From positions 1 to 5,079 of the forward strand of contig JAHYYK010000071.1 in NCBI GenBank assembly GCA_019425005.1: a stretch of DNA of 5,079 bases. Direction: 5' to 3'. The notes beneath the pieces are model-generated. The model ran no database searches and was not told where the DNA came from. It worked only from the letters and a program-made list of their open reading frames with translations. Below are positions 1 to 4,992 of the stretch, in pieces; the first letter of the stretch is position 1; each line of letters opens with the position of its first letter. Both the position numbers and the translations under genes were made by a program. The DNA is from Collinsella sp. Its GTDB lineage: Bacteria > Actinomycetota > Coriobacteriia > Coriobacteriales > Coriobacteriaceae.

Positions 1-107
1 CCTTCACGCAGTGAAGCTGTTGGAATAAATGCGACTTTCTTATTTTCAATTTCTCCCTTTATCAGACTTCCTACACTTGAAAAGTGCGAACATAAAAACA
101 TTTTCAT
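1..107 (-). CDS. Peptidase S51 / dipeptidase E-like protein (5' part, runs off left edge)
   Basis: The minus strand reads ATG at 107-105 and stays open for 35 codons to the window edge. It begins MKMFLCSHFSSVG and contains KKVAFIPTAS at about residues 23-32. This short hydrophobic first strand, a linker, then a KVAFIPTAS-type second strand is the usual N-terminus of the peptidase S51 family (dipeptidase E-like, class I glutamine-amidotransferase fold). Family members are cytoplasmic and mostly described as cleaving Asp-Xaa dipeptides or related small substrates. The catalytic Ser and its partners would lie beyond the window and cannot be checked. The start is fixed by a Shine-Dalgarno AAGGAG (minus strand 120-115), seven bases before the ATG. 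A second ATG at codon 3 has worse spacing. The gene and its leader are AT-rich (about one third G+C over 1-180) in a GC-rich neighbourhood, which suggests recent acquisition. The exact family member and substrate are unknown. Confidence 0.78.
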   Translation of the reverse strand, partial: MKMFLCSHFSSVGSLIKGEIENKKVAFIPTASLRE

Positions 108-153
108 CAATATTCTCCTTTATATATAAATTCTTATTTGTTGAACTAAGCCG

Positions 154-180
154 TGTATACCATACTCACCAATGAAAGAA
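154..180 (-). promoter_or_regulatory. Candidate promoter of the S51-like gene
   Basis: On the minus strand TATACA (159-154) is preceded by TGG (162-160), an extended -10 arrangement. A poor -35 candidate, TTCTTT (180-175), lies 15 bases further upstream. Transcription from here would start near 147 and give a leader of about 40 bases before the ATG at 107. The AT-rich stretch 121-140 contains other TATA-like words, but they sit too close to the ribosome binding site to serve. This is a consensus match only. Confidence 0.35.
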
Positions 181-210
181 CGCCCTGATATAGCGTAATT
201 TGCTGTTTTC

Positions 211-340
211 CTGCGTACGTGCGTACACACTCCACAGGAATTCTAAGGGCCCTGCCCCCTTAGCACACGGACTTTGGAACAAAGTCTAGTGTGTTACGCC
301 TTGCCAGAGGCGTACAGGCTCCCGGTACGCACGTACGCAG
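211..340. repeat. Perfect 16-bp inverted repeat enclosing three hairpins (cloverleaf-like element)
   Basis: CTGCGTACGTGCGTAC (211-226) is exactly complementary to GTACGCACGTACGCAG (325-340). The 98 bases between them hold three further hairpins. The first pairs CTAAGGG (243-249) with CCCTTAG (257-263). The second pairs CACAC (264-268) with GTGTG (289-293), and inside it GACTTTG (270-276) with CAAAGTC (280-286) around a GAA loop. The third pairs TACGCCT (295-301) with AGGCGTA (308-314). The outer stem can be extended across an asymmetric loop by AATTTG (197-202) with CAATT (341-345). No coding frame fits. It could be a structured RNA on either strand, or a small non-autonomous mobile element with the 16-mers as terminal repeats. 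I see no target-site duplication. I cannot name a family. Confidence 0.7.
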
Positions 341-355
341 CAATTGCCATCAATG

Positions 356-396
356 CGCCATATAAGTGGCGATCAAGTTCGCATAAAGCGACCTTG
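356..396. other. Two short adjacent hairpins in non-coding DNA
   Basis: CGCCA (356-360) pairs with TGGCG (367-371) around TATAAG. Immediately after it, CAAG (374-377) pairs with CTTG (393-396), and inside that TCGC (379-382) with GCGA (388-391), leaving one T/C mismatch. They link the cloverleaf-like element to the long hairpin at 412-446 and make the region almost continuously self-complementary. Each is individually short enough to arise by chance. Their run is the notable part. Confidence 0.45.
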
Positions 397-403
397 GTTC
401 CGC

Positions 404-446
404 AAAACAAAAGGCAGGATACCATCACCACGATGGTATCCTGCCT
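404..446 (-). terminator. Perfect 15-bp hairpin with U-rich tail on the minus strand
   Basis: AGGCAGGATACCATC (412-426) and GATGGTATCCTGCCT (432-446) form a perfect 15-bp stem with a five-base loop (427-431). On the minus strand the stem is followed by TTTTGTTTT (411-403 region, interrupted by one G), the layout of a Rho-independent terminator. On the plus strand the following bases (CTGTTCGTTTCTGTTT) are a much weaker tail. No recognisable gene ends just upstream on the minus strand, and the dehydrogenase already has its own terminator at 569-611. It may therefore end an unrecognised small RNA from 447-568, or act as a backup terminator insulating the S51-like gene. Confidence 0.6.
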
Positions 447-451
447 CTGTT

Positions 452-509
452 CGTTTCTGTTTACCGTTCCGAGTGGTCCTTCCGCAGAATTACCGATAAA
501 CAAAAAACG
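452..509 (-). other. Long imperfect hairpin that pairs better as minus-strand RNA
   Basis: The arms 452-466 and 494-509 are complementary apart from a one-base bulge and two C/A mismatches (457 with 504, 464 with 496). On the minus strand both mismatches become G-U pairs, so the minus transcript would be almost fully paired. This favours, without proving, RNA made from the minus strand. The loop 467-493 has no strong internal pairing that I can see. It lies between the dehydrogenase terminator and the terminator-like hairpin 404-446, where a small RNA could sit. Confidence 0.4.
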
Positions 510-510
510 T

Positions 511-552
511 ACCCGGACCCTTTCTCGTATAGAATCGGGTTCGAGTGCGAAC
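511..552. other. Two neighbouring hairpins in non-coding DNA
   Basis: ACCCG (511-515) pairs with CGGGT (536-540) and encloses TTCT (522-525) paired with AGAA (531-534). The overlapping GTTCG (539-543) pairs with CGAAC (548-552) around AGTG. The GGTTCGA-like word recalls a tRNA T-arm, but no acceptor, D or anticodon arm can be built around it. This completes a stretch from about 197 to 611 in which nearly every segment can fold. I see no gene in 108-620. Confidence 0.35.
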
Positions 553-568
553 TGAATGTTGGAGCAAT

Positions 569-611
569 AAAAAACCACCACAAAGGTGCCTGTCCCCTTT
601 GTGGTGGTTTT
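569..611 (-). terminator. Rho-independent terminator of the dehydrogenase gene
   Basis: AAAACCACCACAAAGG (571-586) is exactly complementary to CCTTTGTGGTGGTTTT (596-611), a 16-bp stem with a nine-base loop. Read on the minus strand it begins nine bases after the dehydrogenase stop codon and is followed by a run of six T (574-569) and then ATT, a classical intrinsic terminator. On the plus strand it ends in TTTTGGGTT and could work weakly in that direction too. The loop and lower stem read GGGGACAGGCACC on the minus strand. Confidence 0.85.
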
Positions 612-620
612 GGGTTAGAG

Positions 621-1703
621 CTAGAGGGTGTGGCCGTAAGCGTCGGCGGCCTTGATGGCGGCGGCGAACTTCTCGTCGGTGAAGGGCTCAGGGTTGCCCT
701 GCTTCCACTCGTTGGTGGCATGCGCGTACTCGCACAGGGCTGGGATATCGGACTCGGAAAGCCCGACCTGCTCAAGCGTCACGGGCAGCCCCATCTGCTT
801 GTTAAAGGCAGCGTAGCGCTCAAGGTTCTCGGTGTCTCCCGTATAGGCAAACAGCACCAGCACGCCCAGGCTCACGACCTCGCCATGCAGGTAGGAGCCC
901 TCGCGCGGAATGCTGCACGTGGCGTTGTAGAACGCATGCGCCACGCTCGAGTTGTAGTAGTAATCGTTTTGGTTGGTCAGGTTGGAGACATAGCCCGTGT
1001 TGACCACGATATCGAGCGCGATCTGCTTGACGGCCTCGCTCGACAGGTTCTGCCGCACGTCCTCAAGACCCTGGACACCATAGGTAAACAGCGGCTCGGA
1101 GCAGGTGTGGGCGAGTGCCAGGCCAAGCCCGGCGGTGTGCTCCAGGTTGCCGGCGCTTGTGGCGTACTCGACCTCGGGCTGCTTGGACAGGGCATCGCCC
1201 ACGCCGGCCCAGAAGTACTCCGCCGGAGCCTCGGCGATGATCTTGGGGTTGATGAAGATGTGCGCGGGGCGGTTGGGGTACGAATAGCCCTCGAGCGAGC
1301 CGTCGTCATTGTAGACAACGGCAATGGCGGTCGCGGCGGAGCAGTTGGAACAGATCGTCGGGACCGTGAAGACGATCTTCTTGAGCTCGATGGCCGCCGT
1401 CTTCACGGTATCGAGCGCCTTGCCGCCGCCACAGGCAATGAGCACGTCGGCTTCCTGGCAGGCAGGGGAGTTCACGACCTTGGCGATATTGGCACGCGTA
1501 CTGTTGGTACCGTAGACGCGCGTCTCCAGAATCTCGACGTCGGTACCTGCCAGCGCAGCTTCGATACCGGGAAGTGCTGCGGCCAGTGCCCGCTTGCCAC
1601 CGATGATCGCGACCTTTGTCGCGCCGTACTCCGCCAGTGCGGCGGGCAGCTCGTCAAAGCAATCCTCTCCAACGGTGTAGTCGCTCATTCCAATCGTGCG
1701 CAT
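621..1703 (-). CDS. Metal-dependent dehydrogenase of the GldA/YbdH (iron-containing ADH) superfamily
   Basis: This is a complete 360-aa protein, the usual length for the family. It is a cytoplasmic NAD(P)-dependent oxidoreductase that interconverts an alcohol and a carbonyl compound. The Rossmann-like N-terminal half carries GGK at 35-37 and the dinucleotide-binding GGGKALDTVK at 92-101. The C-terminal helical half carries the three expected metal ligands: Asp170 (GVGDALSK), His256 (VAHAFYN) and His273 (YLHGEV). Where glycerol dehydrogenases have Asp in the TIASTDAPCSA segment, this protein has Cys121 (TICSNCSA). As I recall it, E. coli YbdH/HcxA, a hydroxycarboxylate dehydrogenase, also has Cys there, so a 2-hydroxyacid or other substrate is at least as likely as glycerol. 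The ATG at 1703 is supported by AAAGAAGG (1716-1709) five bases upstream; a second Met at codon 6 lacks this. The gene is monocistronic by its own terminator and divergent from ileS. Family certain, substrate not. Confidence 0.88.
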   Translation of the reverse strand: MRTIGMSDYTVGEDCFDELPAALAEYGATKVAIIGGKRALAAALPGIEAALAGTDVEILETRVYGTNSTRANIAKVVNSPACQEADVLIACGGGKALDTVKTAAIELKKIVFTVPTICSNCSAATAIAVVYNDDGSLEGYSYPNRPAHIFINPKIIAEAPAEYFWAGVGDALSKQPEVEYATSAGNLEHTAGLGLALAHTCSEPLFTYGVQGLEDVRQNLSSEAVKQIALDIVVNTGYVSNLTNQNDYYYNSSVAHAFYNATCSIPREGSYLHGEVVSLGVLVLFAYTGDTENLERYAAFNKQMGLPVTLEQVGLSESDIPALCEYAHATNEWKQGNPEPFTDEKFAAAIKAADAYGHTL

Positions 1704-1804
1704 AGCAACCTTCTTTCGTTCGATAGAGTGCTTTCAGGTATTTTGCTCCTAGAGCAGGGCTGTAATAGCGAGAAATTTCGAACGTATGAAACCGATGTTG
1801 AGGG

Positions 1805-1833
1805 TTTTTCGCTGGCGCGGAACGTGCTAGCAT
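1805..1833 (+). promoter_or_regulatory. Extended -10 promoter of the T-box/ileS unit
   Basis: TGCTAGCAT (1825-1833) is an extended -10 element, TGn followed by TAGCAT. A weak -35-like TTTTTC (1805-1810) lies 17 bases upstream of the hexamer. Transcription would start near 1840, only a few bases before the first helix of the T-box leader (1846). That fits, since T-box RNAs normally begin just before Stem I. TTGAGG at 1798-1803 looks more like a -35 but is 24 bases away from the -10, too far. Confidence 0.65.
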
Positions 1834-2086
1834 ACTCCGCATAAGCGTTGATGGGGACGAGTAGTCGGCCATCCGCATGCTACAGAGAGCGGGGAGTGCT
1901 GAGAACCCGCGCATGCGACCGATGAAAATCACCCCGGAGCTGCGGTCCCAACGGACGCGTCGTGCAGACACGTCTTAGTAGACATCGCCGAGATGGTCGT
2001 CGATACAGACCAGCCGAGTAACGGATGCGAGCGCGCGAATACGCGGGCGAGGGCATCTAAGCTGGGTGGTTAAGCGAAGAGCTTTT

Positions 2087-2107
2087 GCGGGCACACGGCC
2101 CGTTTTT
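2087..2107 (+). other. Small hairpin with U5 tail inside the antiterminator loop
   Basis: CGGGC (2088-2092) pairs with GCCCG (2098-2102) around ACACG, with a possible extra G-U closing pair (2087 with 2103), and is followed directly by five T (2103-2107). It lies between the two arms of the antiterminator, where most T-box leaders have a short loop. It may simply cap helix A2, or it could act as a weak early terminator or pause site ahead of the main attenuator. Confidence 0.5.
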
Positions 2108-2110
2108 GTG

Positions 2111-2147
2111 GCGCTTCGTCCCAGCTTGTAGGGACGGGCGCTTTTTT
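2111..2147 (+). terminator. T-box attenuator (intrinsic terminator) before ileS
   Basis: CGTCCC (2117-2122) pairs with GGGACG (2131-2136), and GCGC (2111-2114) with GCGC (2138-2141), across a small TT/G internal loop. The hairpin loop is 2123-2130 and six T follow (2142-2147). The 5' arm contains the CTTCGTCCC segment that also forms the 3' side of the antiterminator, so the two folds exclude each other. That is the basis of the switch. Termination here would end the transcript 43 bases before the ileS start codon. Confidence 0.9.
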
Positions 2148-2157
2148 GGTGCCCAGA

Positions 2158-2171
2158 GGGCGTGCGCGCCC
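2158..2171 (+). other. GC-rich hairpin in the ileS 5' leader
   Basis: GGGCG (2158-2162) pairs with CGCCC (2167-2171) around TGCG, between the attenuator and the ileS ribosome binding site. A competing fold pairs GCCC (2151-2154) with GGGC (2158-2161). It leaves the Shine-Dalgarno at 2179-2186 free. It may stabilise the readthrough mRNA, but no regulatory role is shown by the sequence. Confidence 0.35.
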
Positions 2172-2178
2172 ACGACAT

Positions 2179-2186
2179 GAAAGGGG
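2179..2186 (+). promoter_or_regulatory. Ribosome binding site that decides the ileS GTG start
   Basis: GAAAGGGG (2179-2186) lies four bases before GTG at 2191. It is the only purine-rich Shine-Dalgarno-like stretch near the 5' end of the frame. An in-frame TTG at 2146 falls inside the terminator T-run and has no such site. The next in-frame ATG (2215) has no purine-rich site at a useful distance. GTG at 2191 is therefore the start. Confidence 0.75.
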
Positions 2187-2190
2187 TACC

Positions 2191-4992
2191 GTGGCAAACG
2201 AGTACAAGCAGACGATGAATCTGCCCAAGACCGGTTTTCCCATGCGTGCCGGTCTTTCCAAGTCCGAGCCCAAGCGACTCAAGGACTGGCAGGACAACAA
2301 GGTCTACGAGCAGGTTCTGAAGAAGAACGAGGGTCACAAGAAGTTCGTGCTGCACGACGGCCCTCCGTACGCCAACGGCCCGATCCACATCGGCCACGCC
2401 ATGAACAAGATCTCCAAGGACATGATCAACCGTTACTGGATGATGCAGGGCTATGAGGTTCCCTATGTCCCCGGTTGGGACTGCCACGGTCAGCCGATTG
2501 AGCACAAGGTCGAGGAGAAGCTCGGCACCGAGAAGTTCAACCAGACTTCCACGGCCAAGATCCGTGAGCTCTGCAACAAGTTCGCTGTCGAGAACATCGA
2601 GCTGCAGAAGGCCGGCTTCCGTCGCCTGGGCGTGCTCGGCGACTGGGACAACCCATATCTGACGCTCTATCACCAGCATGACGCCGCCGACATCGAGGTC
2701 TTCAAGGCCATGTTCGATAAGGGCATGATCTATCGCGGCCACAAGCCGGTTCACTGGTGCAAGCACTGTCACACCGCGCTCGCCGAGGCCGAGATCGAGT
2801 ACTCCGACGAGACGAGCCCTTCCATCTTCGTTCGCTTTGAGATGACCTCCAAGCCCGCCGGCCTCGAGAACTTCGACGGCCCGGTCGACTTTATCATCTG
2901 GACGACTACGCCGTGGACCATCCCGTCCGACCAGGCAGTTTCCCTCAAGCCCGGCGCCGCCTACGTCGCCGTTGAGCACGATGGCCGTGCCGAGGTCATG
3001 CTCGAGGACCTGGCTCCCAAGTGCTGCGATGAGTTTGGCTGGGAGTACACCCCGGTCATGGTCGACGGCAAGCCCTACGTGGTGCCCGCCGAGACCTTCC
3101 ACCACATCCACTACAAGCAGCCGATCTTTGACGGCGTTGAGGGCGTGGCGCTGCTGGCCGATTACGTCGGTGTCGATGACGGTACCGGTATCGTCCACAA
3201 TTCGCCCGGCCACGGCGTCGACGACTACTTCGCCTGCCTCAAGGAGGGCATCACCGACATTTGCATGCCGGTCGATGACGACGGCAAGTTCTACACCGGC
3301 GAGGAGTTTGGTACCGGTGGCCCCTTCAGCGGTATGGACACCGACGAGGCCAACCCACACATCATCGAGTTCCTGCGCGAGCGCGGTACCCTGGTCCTCG
3401 AGAAGAAGATCACGCACAGCTATCCGCACTGCTGGCGCTGCAAGCATCCGGTGCTCTTCCGTGCTACCGACCAGTGGTTTGTCTCGATGGACAAGACCGG
3501 TCTGCGCGAGCAGGCTGGCAAGGAGGTCCGCGAGAACGTCAAATGGTATCCGGCCCACGCGGCCAACCGCATTGGCGCCATGGTCGAGCAGCGTCCCGAC
3601 TGGTGCATCAGCCGTCAGCGCAACTGGGGCGTGCCTATCCCCAGCTACACCTGCGCCGACTGCGGTGAGAAGGTCATGAACGACGCTACGCTCGACGCCG
3701 TCATCAAGCTCTTCCACGAGAAGGGCTCCGACGCCTGGTTCACCGACGCTCCCGAGAGCTACCTGGGCGAGGCCTGCGTCTGCCCCAAGTGCGGTGGCCA
3801 TCACCTCAAGGCCGATAAGGACATTCTTGACGTGTGGTGGGACTCCGGCGTCTCCTGGAAGGCCGTCTGCGAGTACCGTCCCGAGCTGGAGTACCCGGCG
3901 GACGTCTACCTCGAGGGCTCCGACCAGCACCGTGGTTGGTTCCAGAGCTCGCTGCTCACCTCGGTGGGCGCCAACGGCCATGCTCCGTACAAGGCGGTCG
4001 TCTCGCAGGGCTTCACGCTCGACGGCCAGGGCCGTAAGATGTCGAAGTCGCTCGGCAACGTCATCGACCCCAACAAGGTCTGCGACGAGATGGGCGCCGA
4101 CATCATCCGCCTGTGGGTTGCCTCCGTCGATACCAGCTCCGACGTGTCCATCGACCACGAGATCCTTGCTCGTACCTCCGATGCCTACCGTCGTTTCCGC
4201 AACACGCTGCGCTTCCTGCTCTCCGAGCTCGAGGGTCAGTTTGAGCCCGAGACCGACGGCGTCGCCTTTGCCGACCTGCTGCCGCTCGACAAGCTCATGG
4301 TTGCCCGCCTGACTCAGGTCCAGGCCGAGGTTGACGACGCCTACTCTTGCTACGAGTTCCCGCGCGCCTACCGTGCGCTCTACGACTTCGTGGTTACCGA
4401 GCTCTCTAACGTGTACCTCGACGCCCTGAAGGACCGTCTGTACTGCGATAAGCCCGGCTCGCTCGAGCGTCGCAGCGCCCAGACCGTGCTTGCCGAGCTC
4501 TTCTCGATGCTCATGCGCGACCTGCAGCCGATCCTGTCCTACACGGTCGACGAGGCCATGGCCTATGCGCCTGCCGGCTGCGTCGATCACCAGAAGTACG
4601 CTGCGCTGCTCGATTGGTATAAGTCGCCCATTACGGTCGACGAGGCCAATGAGTTCGAGGGCGTGCTCGAGGCTTCACTCGAGCTCCGTAGCGCCGTGAC
4701 CAAGGCCCTTGAGGACGCCCGCTCCGCCGGTACCTTCACCAAGAGCCAGCAGGTCCGCGTCAAGGCGGTCGTTCCCGCCGAGATGTACGCGCTGCTGACC
4801 GGCGACAAGGCCGTCGACCTGGCCGAGTTCTACATCGTCTCCGATGTTGAGTTGACCCAGGGCGAGGAGCTCTCCGTTGCCATCGAGGCTGCTGAGGGCG
4901 AGTGCTGCGACCGTTGCTGGAACTACCGCACCACCGTCGGCGAGTACAACGGCCACGCTCACATCTGCGAGAGGTGTGCGAACGCACTCTAG
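2191..4992 (+). CDS. ileS: Isoleucyl-tRNA synthetase (class I, bacterial-type IleRS1)
   Basis: This complete 933-aa cytoplasmic enzyme joins isoleucine to tRNA-Ile using ATP and clears mischarged valine. The N-terminus has the bacterial-type MNLPKTGFPMR. The HIGH signature is at 66-69, in PPYANGPIHIGHAMNK. The CP1 editing domain carries WTTTPWT (237-243) and GTGIVHNSPGHGVDDY (331-346). The catalytic fold continues with WCISRQRNWGVP (471-482), LEGSDQHRGWFQSS (574-587) and KMSKS (616-620). The anticodon-binding helical domain follows. The C-terminal zinc finger has Cys906, Cys909, Cys926 and Cys929, four residues from the end. A second Cys-pair set (Cys488, Cys491, Cys531, Cys534) could bind another zinc between the WCISRQR and DVWWDSG segments. 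Length and all motifs are normal, with no sign of frameshift. Codon use is strongly G/C-ending. Expression is controlled by the T-box just upstream, and the gene appears alone on its transcript in this window. Confidence 0.97.
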   Translation: MANEYKQTMNLPKTGFPMRAGLSKSEPKRLKDWQDNKVYEQVLKKNEGHKKFVLHDGPPYANGPIHIGHAMNKISKDMINRYWMMQGYEVPYVPGWDCHGQPIEHKVEEKLGTEKFNQTSTAKIRELCNKFAVENIELQKAGFRRLGVLGDWDNPYLTLYHQHDAADIEVFKAMFDKGMIYRGHKPVHWCKHCHTALAEAEIEYSDETSPSIFVRFEMTSKPAGLENFDGPVDFIIWTTTPWTIPSDQAVSLKPGAAYVAVEHDGRAEVMLEDLAPKCCDEFGWEYTPVMVDGKPYVVPAETFHHIHYKQPIFDGVEGVALLADYVGVDDGTGIVHNSPGHGVDDYFACLKEGITDICMPVDDDGKFYTGEEFGTGGPFSGMDTDEANPHIIEFLRERGTLVLEKKITHSYPHCWRCKHPVLFRATDQWFVSMDKTGLREQAGKEVRENVKWYPAHAANRIGAMVEQRPDWCISRQRNWGVPIPSYTCADCGEKVMNDATLDAVIKLFHEKGSDAWFTDAPESYLGEACVCPKCGGHHLKADKDILDVWWDSGVSWKAVCEYRPELEYPADVYLEGSDQHRGWFQSSLLTSVGANGHAPYKAVVSQGFTLDGQGRKMSKSLGNVIDPNKVCDEMGADIIRLWVASVDTSSDVSIDHEILARTSDAYRRFRNTLRFLLSELEGQFEPETDGVAFADLLPLDKLMVARLTQVQAEVDDAYSCYEFPRAYRALYDFVVTELSNVYLDALKDRLYCDKPGSLERRSAQTVLAELFSMLMRDLQPILSYTVDEAMAYAPAGCVDHQKYAALLDWYKSPITVDEANEFEGVLEASLELRSAVTKALEDARSAGTFTKSQQVRVKAVVPAEMYALLTGDKAVDLAEFYIVSDVELTQGEELSVAIEAAEGECCDRCWNYRTTVGEYNGHAHICERCANAL

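Larger units (their letters stand above)
1841..2147 (+). promoter_or_regulatory. T-box riboswitch (tRNA-Ile sensing) controlling ileS
   Basis: This transcriptional T-box leader senses the charging state of tRNA-Ile. Stem I is closed by CGTTG (1846-1850) with CAACG (1949-1953). It continues with GGGG (1853-1856) and CCCC (1932-1935), the specifier loop, TCGG (1865-1868) with CCGA (1919-1922), CGCATGC (1874-1880) with GCATGCG (1911-1917), and GCGGG (1890-1894) with CCCGC (1906-1910). The GACGAGTAG side and the AGAGAGC plus GCTGAGAA distal motifs match the family. The specifier loop reads GAAAATCACC, with codon ATC (1928-1930) for Ile followed by the usual purine. Intermediate helices include 1954-1974, TGGTC/GACCA (1994-1998, 2008-2012) and GATGC/GCATC (2024-2028, 2053-2057). 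The antiterminator pairs AAGCTGGG (2059-2066) with CCCAGCTT (2120-2127) and CGAAG (2075-2079) with CTTCG (2114-2118). Its bulge starts TGGT (2067-2070), complementary to the tRNA ACCA end. Uncharged tRNA should favour readthrough into ileS. Confidence 0.93.

Noticed and set aside
211..340. The CGTAC-containing repeats as a CRISPR array or tandem repeat
   Set aside because: There are only two inverted 16-mers, with no regular direct repeats or spacers and no cas gene in the window.
536..552. GGGTTCGAGTGCGAAC resembling a tRNA T-arm
   Set aside because: No acceptor stem, anticodon arm or CCA end can be built around it in either direction.
274..581. Open frames of about 93-95 codons on both strands in the hairpin-rich spacer
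   Set aside because: They run straight through strong palindromes, which also explains why both strands give mirror-like peptides (QDTI..MVSC on each). They have no ribosome binding site and no recognisable domain.
1798..1833. TTGAGG (1798-1803) as the -35 of the ileS promoter
   Set aside because: The spacer to TAGCAT is 24 bases, too long. The extended -10 makes a good -35 unnecessary.
630..1844. Open frame of 404 codons on the plus strand opposite the dehydrogenase
   Set aside because: The dehydrogenase has clear cofactor and metal motifs on the other strand. This frame is compositionally biased, lacks a ribosome binding site and starts between a terminator and a stop codon.
1654..1971. 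Minus-strand open frame of 105 codons over the dehydrogenase start and T-box Stem I
   Set aside because: It overlaps two well-supported features on conflicting strands and has no motif or ribosome binding site.
2146..2190. Upstream TTG start adding 15 residues to IleS
   Set aside because: The TTG lies in the terminator T-run, the added residues (VPRGRARPRHERG) come from the leader hairpin, and a Shine-Dalgarno points to GTG at 2191.
1975..4590. Very long open frame (871 codons) on the minus strand opposite ileS
   Set aside because: It is an antisense shadow created by the G/C-ending codon bias of ileS. Its translation is low-complexity (rich in Val, Leu, Gly, Asp, His), has no family motifs, and runs through the T-box leader.
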